A DNA stretch of 28,339 bases from an uncultured Christensenellaceae bacterium. GTDB lineage: Bacteria; Bacillota; Clostridia; Christensenellales; Aristaeellaceae. The notes under the pieces are model-generated. The model saw only the letters and a list, made by a program, of their open reading frames with translations. It was not told the origin of the DNA and made no database searches. The stretch covers positions 1 through 28,339 of the forward strand of contig CAJOPV010000019.1 of assembly GCA_905236495.1 (NCBI GenBank), given 5' to 3'. The position numbers and the translations under genes are program-made. Shown here one piece after another: positions 7,842 through 14,921 of the stretch (position 1 is the first letter of the stretch; every line of letters begins with the position of its first letter).

Positions 7842-8534
7842 GTGCTGAAGGGCGATCTTCGCAAGCAGGCCATCGTGGATACGGCGGAGGAACTGTTTTT
7901 TGAAAAAGGCTATGCCGGGGCCACCATCCAGGATTTCCTGGACAGGCTGAATTGCAGCAAGGGCAGCTTTTACCACCATTACGAATCCAAATTGCAGGTG
8001 CTGACGGAGCTGTGCCGCCAGAAGGCGGAAAAGAGCTTCGCCGCTTTCCGTGAGAAGGTGTATGAGGAAAACCTGGATCGGCTCAACGGGCTGGTCTATT
8101 ACGCCATGCCCTTTCGGGACGGGGAGGAAAACACCCTGGCGCTGCTTTTGCCTTTGATCGGCCTCAGCGACGGGCGGGTGGTATTGGACGCCATGCTGGA
8201 CGCCCAGAAAAAGCTGTTTTTCCCCGAAATGGAAAAGCTGCTGGAATACCTGCGGGCCAAGGGGGAATTCCATTATTCCCAGGCGCTGCTCCCGGAGCTT
8301 TTGTGGGACAGCTATACCGCCGTGTATCTGCGCCTCATGGAGGAGGCGGCTTTCATCCGCCAGGGCGGCGGCCCCGGGGGCGTGACGCTGCTCATCGAGG
8401 CGGAAAGGTTCATGTGGGAAAGGCTGCTGGACGCGCCTTTTGGCTGCATGGAGCTGATTCGGGCGGACGAAGCCCTGCGGGTCATCAGCCACGCCATCTC
8501 CCGCTTAAAGCATCTGGAGCAGGCGGACACATAA
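7842..8534 (+). CDS. TetR/AcrR-family transcriptional regulator
   Basis: A 230-residue protein with the TetR-type helix-turn-helix in its first 50 residues: IVDTAEELFFEKGYAGATI is followed by the DNA-reading part LNCSKGSFYHHYESK. The rest is a helical domain that would bind a ligand and form a dimer; its ligand is unknown. The GTG start has GAAGGGG just upstream and lies 18 bases after the VanW-domain gene, so the two share a transcript. Regulators of this type often control the operon they lie in, but I found no obvious operator palindrome at the promoter at 6128-6156. The gene ends at a clear terminator. Confidence 0.88.
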   Translation: MLKGDLRKQAIVDTAEELFFEKGYAGATIQDFLDRLNCSKGSFYHHYESKLQVLTELCRQKAEKSFAAFREKVYEENLDRLNGLVYYAMPFRDGEENTLALLLPLIGLSDGRVVLDAMLDAQKKLFFPEMEKLLEYLRAKGEFHYSQALLPELLWDSYTAVYLRLMEEAAFIRQGGGPGGVTLLIEAERFMWERLLDAPFGCMELIRADEALRVISHAISRLKHLEQADT

Positions 8535-8548
8535 AAAATATTGCGCTG

Positions 8549-8579
8549 GCCCGGCCCTCAGCCGGGCATTTTTTGTTTT
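8549..8579 (+). terminator. Rho-independent terminator after the TetR-type gene
   Basis: GCCCGGC at 8549-8555 pairs with GCCGGGC at 8561-8567 around the loop CCTCA, then comes ATTTTTTGTTTT. This is a textbook intrinsic terminator, 14 bases after the stop. Confidence 0.92.
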
Positions 8580-8585
8580 CCGCCC

Positions 8586-8614
8586 TTGTGTTTTTGCTGA
8601 TTTCCCATTATAAT
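8586..8614 (+). promoter_or_regulatory. Sigma-A promoter of glnS
   Basis: TTGTGT at 8586-8591, a 17-base spacer, and a perfect TATAAT at 8609-8614. It lies between the terminator of the previous operon and glnS, whose ATG is 56 bases downstream of the -10 box. A short GC-rich hairpin is possible in the leader (about 8622-8642); there is no room for a T-box. Confidence 0.82.
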
Positions 8615-8670
8615 GGTACAAGCGCCTTGGAAGGGGCGCCCTTTGGATACGGAAATGGAGGGAATCGGTT

Positions 8671-10362
8671 ATGGAGAACGAGAACGCACGCAGCAATTTT
8701 ATCTGGGACGCCATCGACCAGGATCTGGCGGAGGGACGGGCCCAGCAGGTGCACACCCGTTTTCCCCCCGAGCCCAACGGCTACCCCCACATCGGGCACT
8801 GCAAGGCGCTGATCACCGATTTCGGCACGGCGGAAAAATACGGCGGGCTGTGCAATCTGCGCTTTGACGATACCAACCCCGCCAAGGAAGACACCGAATA
8901 CGTGAAGGCCATCGAGCGGGATATCGAATGGCTGGGCTTCCATTGGACCGGCGGGCTGTTCTATGCCAGCGATTATTACCAGCGGCTCTACGATATCGCC
9001 GAGGATTTCATCAAGCGGGGCCTGGCCTACGTGGACGAGCTGACCGCCGATGAAATGCGGGAATACCGGGGAACGCTTACCACCCCCGGCAAAAATTCCC
9101 CCTGGCGGGACCGGCCTATGGAGGAAAGCCTGGACCTTTTCCGCCGGATGAAGAACCGGGAATTCCCCGAGGGACGGTATATCCTTCGGGCCAAGATCGA
9201 TATGGCCTCCCCCAACATGAACATGCGGGACCCCACCATGTACCGCATCCTCTACAAGGAGCATTGGCGCACGGGGGATACCTGGTGCATCTATCCCATG
9301 TACGATTTTGCCCATCCCCTGTCCGACGCCTTTGAGGGGATCACCTATTCCCTGTGCTCTCTGGAATATGAGGATCATCGGCCCCTGTACGACTGGTTCG
9401 TGGAAAAGGCCGGTTTCCGGGCCGGGGACGGCAAGGGCTATTTCGGGCCCCGGCAGATCGAGTTCGCCAGGCTCAATATTACCCGCACCGTGATGAGCAA
9501 GCGCCACCTTCGCCGCCTGGTGGAGGAGGGCTATGTGAAGGGCTGGGACGATCCCCGGATGCCCACCCTCACCGCCATGCGCCGCCGGGGCTATCCCGGG
9601 CTGGCGATCCGCAATTTTGTGGAGCAGGTGGGCCTGGCGAAGGCCGATTCCACCGTGGATGTACAGATGCTGGATGCCTGCGTCCGGGACGCCCTGGGCA
9701 ATACGGCCCCCCGGGTAATGGCGGTTTTGAACCCCGTTAAGGTGGTGTTCACCAACGTGCCGGAAGGCTGGACGGATACCCTGCCCATGGAAAACCACCC
9801 GGATCACCCGGATATGGGGGACAGGCAGGTCACCATCAGCAGGGAGATCTGGATCGAACGGGAGGATTTTGAGGAGGAGCCCCCCAAGAAATTCTTCCGC
9901 CTGAAGCCGGATGGGGAAGTGCGGCTCAAGGGCGCGTATATCATCAAGTGCGAAAACGTGGTGCATGACGCCGAGGGCGGCATCGATCATATCGAATGCA
10001 GCATCGACCTTGCTTCCCGCTCCGGCTCGGAAGGCGCCAACCGCAAGGTAAAGGGCACCATCCATTGGGTGAACGCAAACGACTGCGCCGCCTTCGAGGC
10101 CCGGCTCTACGATCAGTTGATGACCGAGGAATGGGACACCGCGTCTCCTGAAGCAAAAAAGGACGTGACCGCTTTCCTGAACCCGGAATCCTTGCAGACC
10201 GTGAACGGCTACTGCGAGCATACGCTGATCTCCGCCAATGTGGGGGATACCTTCCAGTTCCTTCGGATGGGCTATTTCTGCAAAGACCCGGATTCCACGG
10301 AAGAAAAGAGCGTCTATAACCGGGTCGTCAGCCTGAAAGACAGCTATAAGCCCCAGAAGTAA
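8671..10362 (+). CDS. glnS: Glutamine--tRNA ligase
   Basis: A 563-residue class I aminoacyl-tRNA synthetase that charges tRNA(Gln) with glutamine. The HIGH signature is in FPPEPNGYPHIGHCKA (H40-H43), where the PPEPNG form marks GlnRS, and the KMSKS equivalent is VMSKR at 274-278. RFDDTNPAKED after the HIGH region and the two beta-barrel anticodon-binding domains at the C-terminus (about 340-560) complete the family pattern, and the length matches E. coli GlnRS (554). Many Bacillota lack GlnRS and make Gln-tRNA by GluRS plus GatCAB, so this gene says the organism can charge tRNA(Gln) directly. It has its own promoter. gltX follows after a 128-base gap holding a perfect palindrome. Confidence 0.96.
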   Translation: MENENARSNFIWDAIDQDLAEGRAQQVHTRFPPEPNGYPHIGHCKALITDFGTAEKYGGLCNLRFDDTNPAKEDTEYVKAIERDIEWLGFHWTGGLFYASDYYQRLYDIAEDFIKRGLAYVDELTADEMREYRGTLTTPGKNSPWRDRPMEESLDLFRRMKNREFPEGRYILRAKIDMASPNMNMRDPTMYRILYKEHWRTGDTWCIYPMYDFAHPLSDAFEGITYSLCSLEYEDHRPLYDWFVEKAGFRAGDGKGYFGPRQIEFARLNITRTVMSKRHLRRLVEEGYVKGWDDPRMPTLTAMRRRGYPGLAIRNFVEQVGLAKADSTVDVQMLDACVRDALGNTAPRVMAVLNPVKVVFTNVPEGWTDTLPMENHPDHPDMGDRQVTISREIWIEREDFEEEPPKKFFRLKPDGEVRLKGAYIIKCENVVHDAEGGIDHIECSIDLASRSGSEGANRKVKGTIHWVNANDCAAFEARLYDQLMTEEWDTASPEAKKDVTAFLNPESLQTVNGYCEHTLISANVGDTFQFLRMGYFCKDPDSTEEKSVYNRVVSLKDSYKPQK

Positions 10363-10426
10363 CGCGGGGAATTTGCAACAAAGGACGAAATTGCTCCTTT
10401 CCGAGTCTGCTTTCTTGGAAGGGGGC

Positions 10427-10470
10427 TTGGGGGAAACCGTTCTTTGGCACCAAAGAACGGTTTCCCCCAA
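10427..10470. repeat. Perfect 44-base palindrome between glnS and gltX
   Basis: The 21-base arm at 10427-10447 (TTGGGGG, AAACCG, TTCTTTGG) is exactly the reverse complement of 10450-10470, with only CA between. As RNA it would form a stem of about 20 bp ending six bases before the gltX ribosome binding site (AAGGAGG, 10476-10482). No T-run follows on either strand, so it is not an ordinary terminator. The left flank (TTTCTTGGAAGGGGGC, 10411-10426) is also similar to the left flank of an imperfect copy at 23078-23134, which suggests a dispersed intergenic element. Confidence 0.85.
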
Positions 10471-10490
10471 ATAAGAAGGAGGTTTTTCTC

Positions 10491-11945
10491 ATGGCTCAAG
10501 TTCGCACCCGCTTTGCGCCGTCGCCCACGGGGTTCATGCACCTGGGGGGCGTGCGCACGGCGCTGTATAATTATCTCTTTGCCCGGAAGATGGGCGGAAA
10601 ATTCATCCTGCGCATCGAGGACACGGACCAGGAGCGGTTTGTGGAGGGCGCTACGGAAGTGATTTACGACACCCTCCGGGACTGCGGCATGAACTGGGAC
10701 GAGGGCCCGGACGTAGGGGGCGATTACGGGCCGTATATCCAGAGCGAAAGAAAAAACCTGTACCTGCCTTACGCCAAGGAGCTGGTGGAAAAGGGCAAGG
10801 CATATTACTGCTTCTGCACCAAGGAGGAGCTGGAGGAGCGCCGGGCCGCCGCCGAAGCGAAGGGCGAAACCTTCAAATACGATAAGCATTGCCTGAATTT
10901 AAGCAAGGAAGAAGTGCAGGCCAAGCTGGACGCCGGGGTGCCCTACGTGATCCGCATGAACGCGCCCACCGAGGGCACCACCACGTATCAGGACCTGGTG
11001 TTCGGGGAAATGACCTTTCCCAACAGCGACTGCATGGACGATATGGTGCTCATCAAGCAGGACGGCATGCCCACCTACAATTTCGCCAACGTCATCGATG
11101 ACCACCTGATGGGCATTACCCACGTGCTGCGGGGCATGGAGTACCTGAGCTCCACCCCCCGGTATAACTTCCTTTACGACGCCTTCGGCTGGGAGATTCC
11201 CCAGTATATCCATTTGACTACCGTGATGCGGGACGCCAATCACAAGCTTTCCAAGCGGGACGGGGACGCCTATTACAGCGATTTTATCCAGAAGGGCTTC
11301 CTGAAGGAGGCGCTGGTGAATTATCTGGCGCTGGTGGGCTGGAACCCGGGGACGGATCAGGAGTTTTTCACCATGGAGGAGCTGATCCAGGCCTTCGACG
11401 TGAAGCATTTGAATAAATCCCCCGGCATTTTCGACGTGACGAAGCTGGAATGGATGAACAGCCAGTACGTGCAGAAAATGGACTTTGACAGGTATCTGGA
11501 GATGGCGACGCCCTGGTTCGATCGGGCGCTTTCGGGAAAGCAGATGGATTACCGCCGCCTGGCGGAGCTGATGCAGAGCCGCACGGATATTTTCAGCCGC
11601 ATCCCGGAAAAGATCGCCTTCCTGAAGGACATGCCGGATTACGATACCGCCATCTTCTTCAATAAGAAGCAAAAGAGCGATGAAAACGTGGCCCGGGAAG
11701 TTCTGCCGCTGCTCCTGCCTGTGCTGGAGGGCATCGAGGACTGGACGGAGCAGAACATCCACGATACCGTGCTCGCCAGGATCGCCGAATGGGGCAAAAA
11801 GAACGGCGCGGTGCTCTGGCCCCTGCGCATCGCCATATCGGGGCAGGAAAGCACCCCCGGCGGGGCGTTTGAGATCGCTTATCTGCTGGGCAAGGATGAA
11901 ACGCTGCGCCGGTTGAACGTGTCCATGCGGAAGCTGGGCGCATAA
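10491..11945 (+). CDS. gltX: Glutamate--tRNA ligase
   Basis: A 484-residue class I synthetase that charges tRNA(Glu). The HIGH equivalent is FAPSPTGFMHLGG (residues 8-20), and the KMSKS equivalent is KLSKR at 252-256. CFC at 107-109, with a later HC pair in YDKHCLNLS, may hold zinc as in some GluRS enzymes. The C-terminal helical anticodon-binding domain (about 320-480) is present, and the length is normal. With GlnRS encoded next door, this enzyme need not misacylate tRNA(Gln), but discrimination cannot be read from the sequence. AAGGAGG lies eight bases before the ATG. I see no convincing promoter of its own in the gap, so it is probably read from the glnS promoter through the palindrome. 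Confidence 0.96.
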   Translation: MAQVRTRFAPSPTGFMHLGGVRTALYNYLFARKMGGKFILRIEDTDQERFVEGATEVIYDTLRDCGMNWDEGPDVGGDYGPYIQSERKNLYLPYAKELVEKGKAYYCFCTKEELEERRAAAEAKGETFKYDKHCLNLSKEEVQAKLDAGVPYVIRMNAPTEGTTTYQDLVFGEMTFPNSDCMDDMVLIKQDGMPTYNFANVIDDHLMGITHVLRGMEYLSSTPRYNFLYDAFGWEIPQYIHLTTVMRDANHKLSKRDGDAYYSDFIQKGFLKEALVNYLALVGWNPGTDQEFFTMEELIQAFDVKHLNKSPGIFDVTKLEWMNSQYVQKMDFDRYLEMATPWFDRALSGKQMDYRRLAELMQSRTDIFSRIPEKIAFLKDMPDYDTAIFFNKKQKSDENVAREVLPLLLPVLEGIEDWTEQNIHDTVLARIAEWGKKNGAVLWPLRIAISGQESTPGGAFEIAYLLGKDETLRRLNVSMRKLGA

Positions 11946-11994
11946 AAAATAGAAAAAATGTGCAAAAAGCGAGCAGATTTATCTATGTGATCCC

Positions 11995-12023
11995 TTGCAA
12001 TCCGTCGCGTTGTGCGCTATAAT
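11995..12023 (+). promoter_or_regulatory. Sigma-A promoter of the HPr-like gene
   Basis: TTGCAA at 11995-12000, a 17-base spacer, and a perfect TATAAT at 12018-12023. It is 50 bases after the gltX stop and 27 bases before the ATG of the small gene, so the leader is very short. Confidence 0.85.
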
Positions 12024-12050
12024 GATTGGTAATTGAGGAGGTGCGTTGTT

Positions 12051-12278
12051 ATGAAATCAATCCCCATCCGGCTGAACTACGCCGAAGAGGTCAAGGCGTT
12101 CGTAAACACCGTGAACCGCTATCCCTACGAAGTGGATCTGCGGGCGGGCCGCCATGTGGTGGATGCCAAGTCCATCCTGGGCATCTTTTCTCTGGATCTG
12201 AGCAAGCCCATCACCCTGGACGTGTATGACGATAACTGCGACGATCTGGTGGCGGACATTCAGCAATTCACAATCTGA
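12051..12278 (+). CDS. HPr-like protein lacking the phosphocarrier histidine
   Basis: A 75-residue protein aligning to the HPr fold of the phosphotransferase system. The regulatory-serine region is well kept: VDAKSILGIFSLDL (S41) matches the VNLKSIMGVMSL segment of HPr, whose serine is phosphorylated by HPr kinase. The catalytic GLHARPA motif is replaced by NYAEEVKAF, so the histidine that carries phosphate is missing. Crh of Bacillus has the same logic (no histidine, serine kept) and acts only in catabolite regulation; a similar role is inference here. GAGGAGGTG (12035-12043) is at ideal distance from the ATG at 12051, so I use that start and not the in-frame one at 12033. It is a single-gene unit with its own promoter and terminator. 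Confidence 0.82.
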   Translation: MKSIPIRLNYAEEVKAFVNTVNRYPYEVDLRAGRHVVDAKSILGIFSLDLSKPITLDVYDDNCDDLVADIQQFTI

Positions 12279-12292
12279 CGGCTTACGCTGCC

Positions 12293-12327
12293 GCGAAGGG
12301 AAGGCCGGCTTTACGTCCCTTCCTTCG
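12293..12327. other. Hairpin downstream of the HPr-like gene
   Basis: GCGAAGGGAAGG (12293-12304) pairs with CCTTCCTTCGC (about 12317-12327) with a single bulged G. A smaller hairpin (CGGC...GCCG, about 12279-12293) precedes it. Two mutually exclusive pairings follow: 12334-12338 with 12353-12357, and 12340-12345 with 12359-12364. No T-run is present until the terminator at 12378-12434. Confidence 0.45.
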
Positions 12328-12377
12328 CTCATACGCCCTGCGCTTCATCGCTGGGCGAAAGCGCTCAGGCCATCCAT

Positions 12378-12434
12378 AACCCCCGGGATAGCTCGAAAGG
12401 GCCGCGGCCCTCTCGTACGATCCCGGGGGGTTTT
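12378..12434 (+). terminator. Branched terminator-like hairpin after the HPr-like gene
   Basis: AACCCCCGGGAT (12378-12389) pairs with ATCCCGGGGGGTT (12420-12432) apart from one extra G. An inner stem AGGGCC/GGCCCT (12398-12403 with 12406-12411) lies inside, and TTTT follows. It lies 100 bases after the stop codon, which is far for an ordinary terminator, so it may be a mobile intergenic element that also ends transcription. Confidence 0.65.
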
Positions 12435-12489
12435 ATACAGCGGGATGGGAGGCGGCAATGCTTTCCGTTCTTTTTTTGTGTGAAAGGCT

Positions 12490-12497
12490 CATATACT
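12490..12497 (+). promoter_or_regulatory. Possible sigma-E-type -10 element before yqfC
   Basis: CATATACT differs by one base from the sigma-E -10 consensus CATACAMT, and yqfC/yqfD are sigma-E genes in Bacillus. A matching -35 element is not evident in the T-rich stretch upstream (about 12465-12478), so this is a weak call. Confidence 0.3.
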
Positions 12498-12515
12498 GCC
12501 CTGAGGTGAAGCGAA

Positions 12516-12767
12516 TTGGGCATGAATGAATGGATCGCCGCGGGGGTTAAGCAAAGCGCCCAGCCCCGGGTGACGCTGAACGGGCGGGGCGAAGTGCTGG
12601 TGGAAGGCCACACCGGCCTTTTTTCATATGATACGGCCCGGGTGCGTATCCGCACGCCCCTGGGGATACTGGAGATCCGGGGGCAGGATCTGGTGATCGG
12701 GTATTTCGGGGCGGAGGATCTGATGGTGCGGGGCCGGGTGGATGGCGTCGGGATCGAGGGAGAATAA
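12516..12767 (+). CDS. yqfC: Sporulation protein YqfC (YabP/YqfC family)
   Basis: An 83-residue small protein of the YabP/YqfC family. The signature is PRVTLNGRGEVLVEGHTGLFSY followed by RVRIRTPLGILEIRGQDLVI, ending in the usual V-x-G-x-(V/I). Family members are made in the mother cell during sporulation; the molecular role is not established. A TTG start at 12516 lies six bases after GAGGTGA (12503-12509); the ATG at 12522 is a possible alternative but is 12 bases away. yqfD starts two bases after the stop. This is the first gene of the long operon that ends with era. Confidence 0.87.
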   Translation: MGMNEWIAAGVKQSAQPRVTLNGRGEVLVEGHTGLFSYDTARVRIRTPLGILEIRGQDLVIGYFGAEDLMVRGRVDGVGIEGE

Positions 12768-12769
12768 GG

Positions 12770-13906
12770 ATGCGGCTGTGGGTAAAAGGGAAAATACGCG
12801 GCCTCAACCTGGAAAGGCTGCTGAACGAGGCAAGGACCCAGGGGGTGCGGCCCCGGATGATCCGAAGGCAGCGGAGCGGGGAAATGACGGTGATCTGTTC
12901 TCCCAAGGACTACGAAGCGCTGCAAAGCCTGGCACGGGAGAAGGGCTTTGATATGACAGCGGGAAAGGCCGTTGGTCTGTTTCGGTGGCTTCGGGCCCTG
13001 AAAAACCGCTGGGGCCTGGGGCTGGGGCTTTTGCTGGGATGCCTGGCGGCGGCCTTGTCCCTTCGGTACGTATGGGCGGTGGAGGTCATCAACGCCGGGG
13101 CTTACGAAGCGGACGCCCGGACCTATCTGCAGGAAATAGGCGCCGTGCCGGGCGCCCTGCGGCAGAGCGTGGATCTGACGCGGCTGAGAGAACAGCTGGA
13201 ATGGCGGTGGCCCCGGGTGCAATGGGTGCGGGCGGAGTGGGCCGGGGTGGCCCTTCGGATCACGCTGGAGGAGGGGGTGCCGCCGCCGGAGGTGAAAACG
13301 GAAGGAAGGACAGGGGACGTGGTGGCGGCGGAGGACGGGCTGCTGACGAATCTTACGGTGTATGCGGGCACGGCGGAAAAGAAGGCGGGGGATTTCGTCC
13401 GGGCCGGGCAGGTATTGATCCGGGGGGAGGAAAGAGGCGGGAATGGGGAAATGATCCCCGTAAAGGCCCGGGGCGAAGCGGCGGCCCGGGTGTGGGTTTC
13501 GGCCCGGGTGCGCCTTCCCCTTTATGAGGAAAACGCCTTGCCTACCGGCAGGCAAACCCGGCGGACGGTGATCGAAACGCCCCTGTTCGCCCTGGCCTTT
13601 CGGGAAACGCCCGATTATCTGACCTGGGACCGGGAGGCAAGGCGCTTGCCCCTGGGCGGGGCGTGGCTGCCCATGGAGGTGGTGAGGGAAACCTATTATG
13701 AAGCGGCGCTGGAAACGGGGCAGCGCAGCATAGAGGATGTGAAGAAAGAGGGGCAAAGGGCGGCGCTGGCCCTTTTGAATAAAGCGCTGCTGGGGGATGA
13801 AACAGTTGACAAATGGATTAATTTTAGTATGATAGATGGGGATACTATACTGACCGAGGCTACGGCTGAGGTGAAGCGGGATATTGGGCGGTTTCAGCCG
13901 CGCTGA
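12770..13906 (+). CDS. yqfD: Sporulation protein YqfD
   Basis: A 378-residue membrane protein of the YqfD family. About 80 cytoplasmic residues open with LWVKGKIRGLNLERLLNEA, the family hallmark; then comes one membrane helix (about 80-102) and a long outer part with the GALR...VDLTRLREQLEWRWPRVQW region typical of these proteins. VPPPEV and DGLLTNLTVYAGTAEKKAGDFVRAGQVL match the conserved 'pump-barrel' stretch of YqfD. It is needed for or associated with sporulation in Bacillus; its biochemical function is unknown. It is in the operon order yqfC-yqfD-phoH found across sporulating Bacillota. A hairpin (13897-13904 with 13911-13918, loop GAAATA) overlaps its stop codon. Confidence 0.9.
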   Translation: MRLWVKGKIRGLNLERLLNEARTQGVRPRMIRRQRSGEMTVICSPKDYEALQSLAREKGFDMTAGKAVGLFRWLRALKNRWGLGLGLLLGCLAAALSLRYVWAVEVINAGAYEADARTYLQEIGAVPGALRQSVDLTRLREQLEWRWPRVQWVRAEWAGVALRITLEEGVPPPEVKTEGRTGDVVAAEDGLLTNLTVYAGTAEKKAGDFVRAGQVLIRGEERGGNGEMIPVKARGEAAARVWVSARVRLPLYEENALPTGRQTRRTVIETPLFALAFRETPDYLTWDREARRLPLGGAWLPMEVVRETYYEAALETGQRSIEDVKKEGQRAALALLNKALLGDETVDKWINFSMIDGDTILTEATAEVKRDIGRFQPR

Positions 13907-13918
13907 AATAAGCGCGGC
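13897..13918 (+). other. Hairpin at the yqfD stop codon
   Basis: GCCGCGCT at 13897-13904 pairs perfectly with AGCGCGGC at 13911-13918 around GAAATA; the TGA of yqfD lies in the stem/loop junction. No T-run follows (CTCCTCC), so it is not an intrinsic terminator. It could mark an mRNA-processing or stability point between yqfD and phoH. Confidence 0.45.
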
Positions 13919-13949
13919 CTCCTCCGGCCCGGACAAGCCCCCAAAGGAG

Positions 13950-14921
13950 ATGCGCGTTTATTTGGAATTGACATTGGAAAATATGGAAACCTATCTGTCC
14001 TTATTCGGCATGAACGATCGGAATATGGCGGCCCTGGAGCAGGAATTGAACGTGGCTGTTTCCCTCCGGGGGCAGGAGCTGCGCATCCAGGGCGAGGAAG
14101 CGGATATCGCTTTGGCGGAGCAGGTGATCGGGAAGCTGACCGATATGCTGCGCCGGGGAGAATACGTGGATGCGGCCCGCATCCGTTACGCCGTCACCCT
14201 GGCAAAGGAAGGCAAACTGGACCAGATGGAGGAAATTTTGGGCGACGTGGTCGCTATCACCCATCGGGGCCGCCGCATCCAATGCAAAACCCTGGGGCAG
14301 CGGGAATACGTATCCGCCGTGCGAAGCGGGGAGCTTACCGTGGCGGTGGGCCCTGCCGGTACGGGGAAAACCTACCTTGCCATGGCGATGGCGGTGGTGG
14401 CGCTGAAGAATAAAGAGGTGGAGCGCATCGTTCTGACCCGCCCGGCGGTGGAAGCGGGGGAAAGGCTGGGCTTCCTGCCCGGGGATATGACCCAGAAGGT
14501 GGACCCCTACCTGCGCCCGCTGTACGACGCGCTGTATGAGATCATGGGGGTGGAAAGCTACCAGCGGCTCACGGAGCGGGGCACGCTGGAGGTGGCGCCG
14601 CTGGCCTTCATGCGGGGCCGCACCCTGGGAGATGCCTTCATCATTCTGGACGAGGCCCAGAACACCACCACCGAGCAAATGAAAATGTTTTTGACCCGCC
14701 TGGGCGCCGGCAGCAAGTGCATCGTGACGGGGGATATTTCCCAGATCGATCTGCCCAAGGGACGGAAAAGCGGCTTGGTTGAGGCCATGGAAGTGCTGGA
14801 ACAGGTGCCGGACGTGAAGATCGTGCGCCTGACCGCCAAGGACGTGGTGCGAAACGACCTGGTGCAGCGCATCGTGCAGGCCTACGAGGCTTATGAGGCG
14901 AAGGAAGGGAAAGAAACGTGA
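13950..14921 (+). CDS. phoH: PhoH-family ATPase
   Basis: A PhoH-type P-loop NTPase of 323 residues from this ATG. Walker A is VGPAGTGKT (133-141), Walker B is FIILDEAQ (230-237), and the C-terminal ISQIDLPKGRKSGL stretch is characteristic. The N-terminal 100 residues contain a small KH-like domain (LELTLENMETYLSLFG and LRIQGEE regions). PhoH proteins are ATPases linked to RNA metabolism, and this gene is constantly next to ybeY. The start is uncertain: AAAGGAG at 13943-13949 touches the ATG at 13950, so a TTG at 13962 (319 residues) or a TTG at 13884 with GAGGTGA nine bases upstream (345 residues, overlapping yqfD) are alternatives. Its stop overlaps the GTG start of pgpH by four bases (GTGA). 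Confidence 0.92.
   Translation: MRVYLELTLENMETYLSLFGMNDRNMAALEQELNVAVSLRGQELRIQGEEADIALAEQVIGKLTDMLRRGEYVDAARIRYAVTLAKEGKLDQMEEILGDVVAITHRGRRIQCKTLGQREYVSAVRSGELTVAVGPAGTGKTYLAMAMAVVALKNKEVERIVLTRPAVEAGERLGFLPGDMTQKVDPYLRPLYDALYEIMGVESYQRLTERGTLEVAPLAFMRGRTLGDAFIILDEAQNTTTEQMKMFLTRLGAGSKCIVTGDISQIDLPKGRKSGLVEAMEVLEQVPDVKIVRLTAKDVVRNDLVQRIVQAYEAYEAKEGKET

Noticed and set aside
8615..8670. T-box leader before glnS
   Set aside because: Only about 50 bases lie between promoter and start, too short for a T-box, and no T-box sequence is seen.
8608..10470. 620-codon open frame on the minus strand opposite glnS
   Set aside because: It lies antisense to a clear glnS; long antisense frames are expected in GC-rich DNA, and its protein shows no recognisable domain.
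10427..10470. Ordinary Rho-independent terminator
   Set aside because: No T-run follows on either strand.
12334..12364. H-type pseudoknot
   Set aside because: The two pairings interleave, but the inner loop of seven bases is too long for a classical H-type fold; they are more likely alternative hairpins.
12365..13936. 523-codon open frame on the minus strand opposite yqfC/yqfD
   Set aside because: Shadow of two recognised genes; proline/arginine-rich low-complexity translation.
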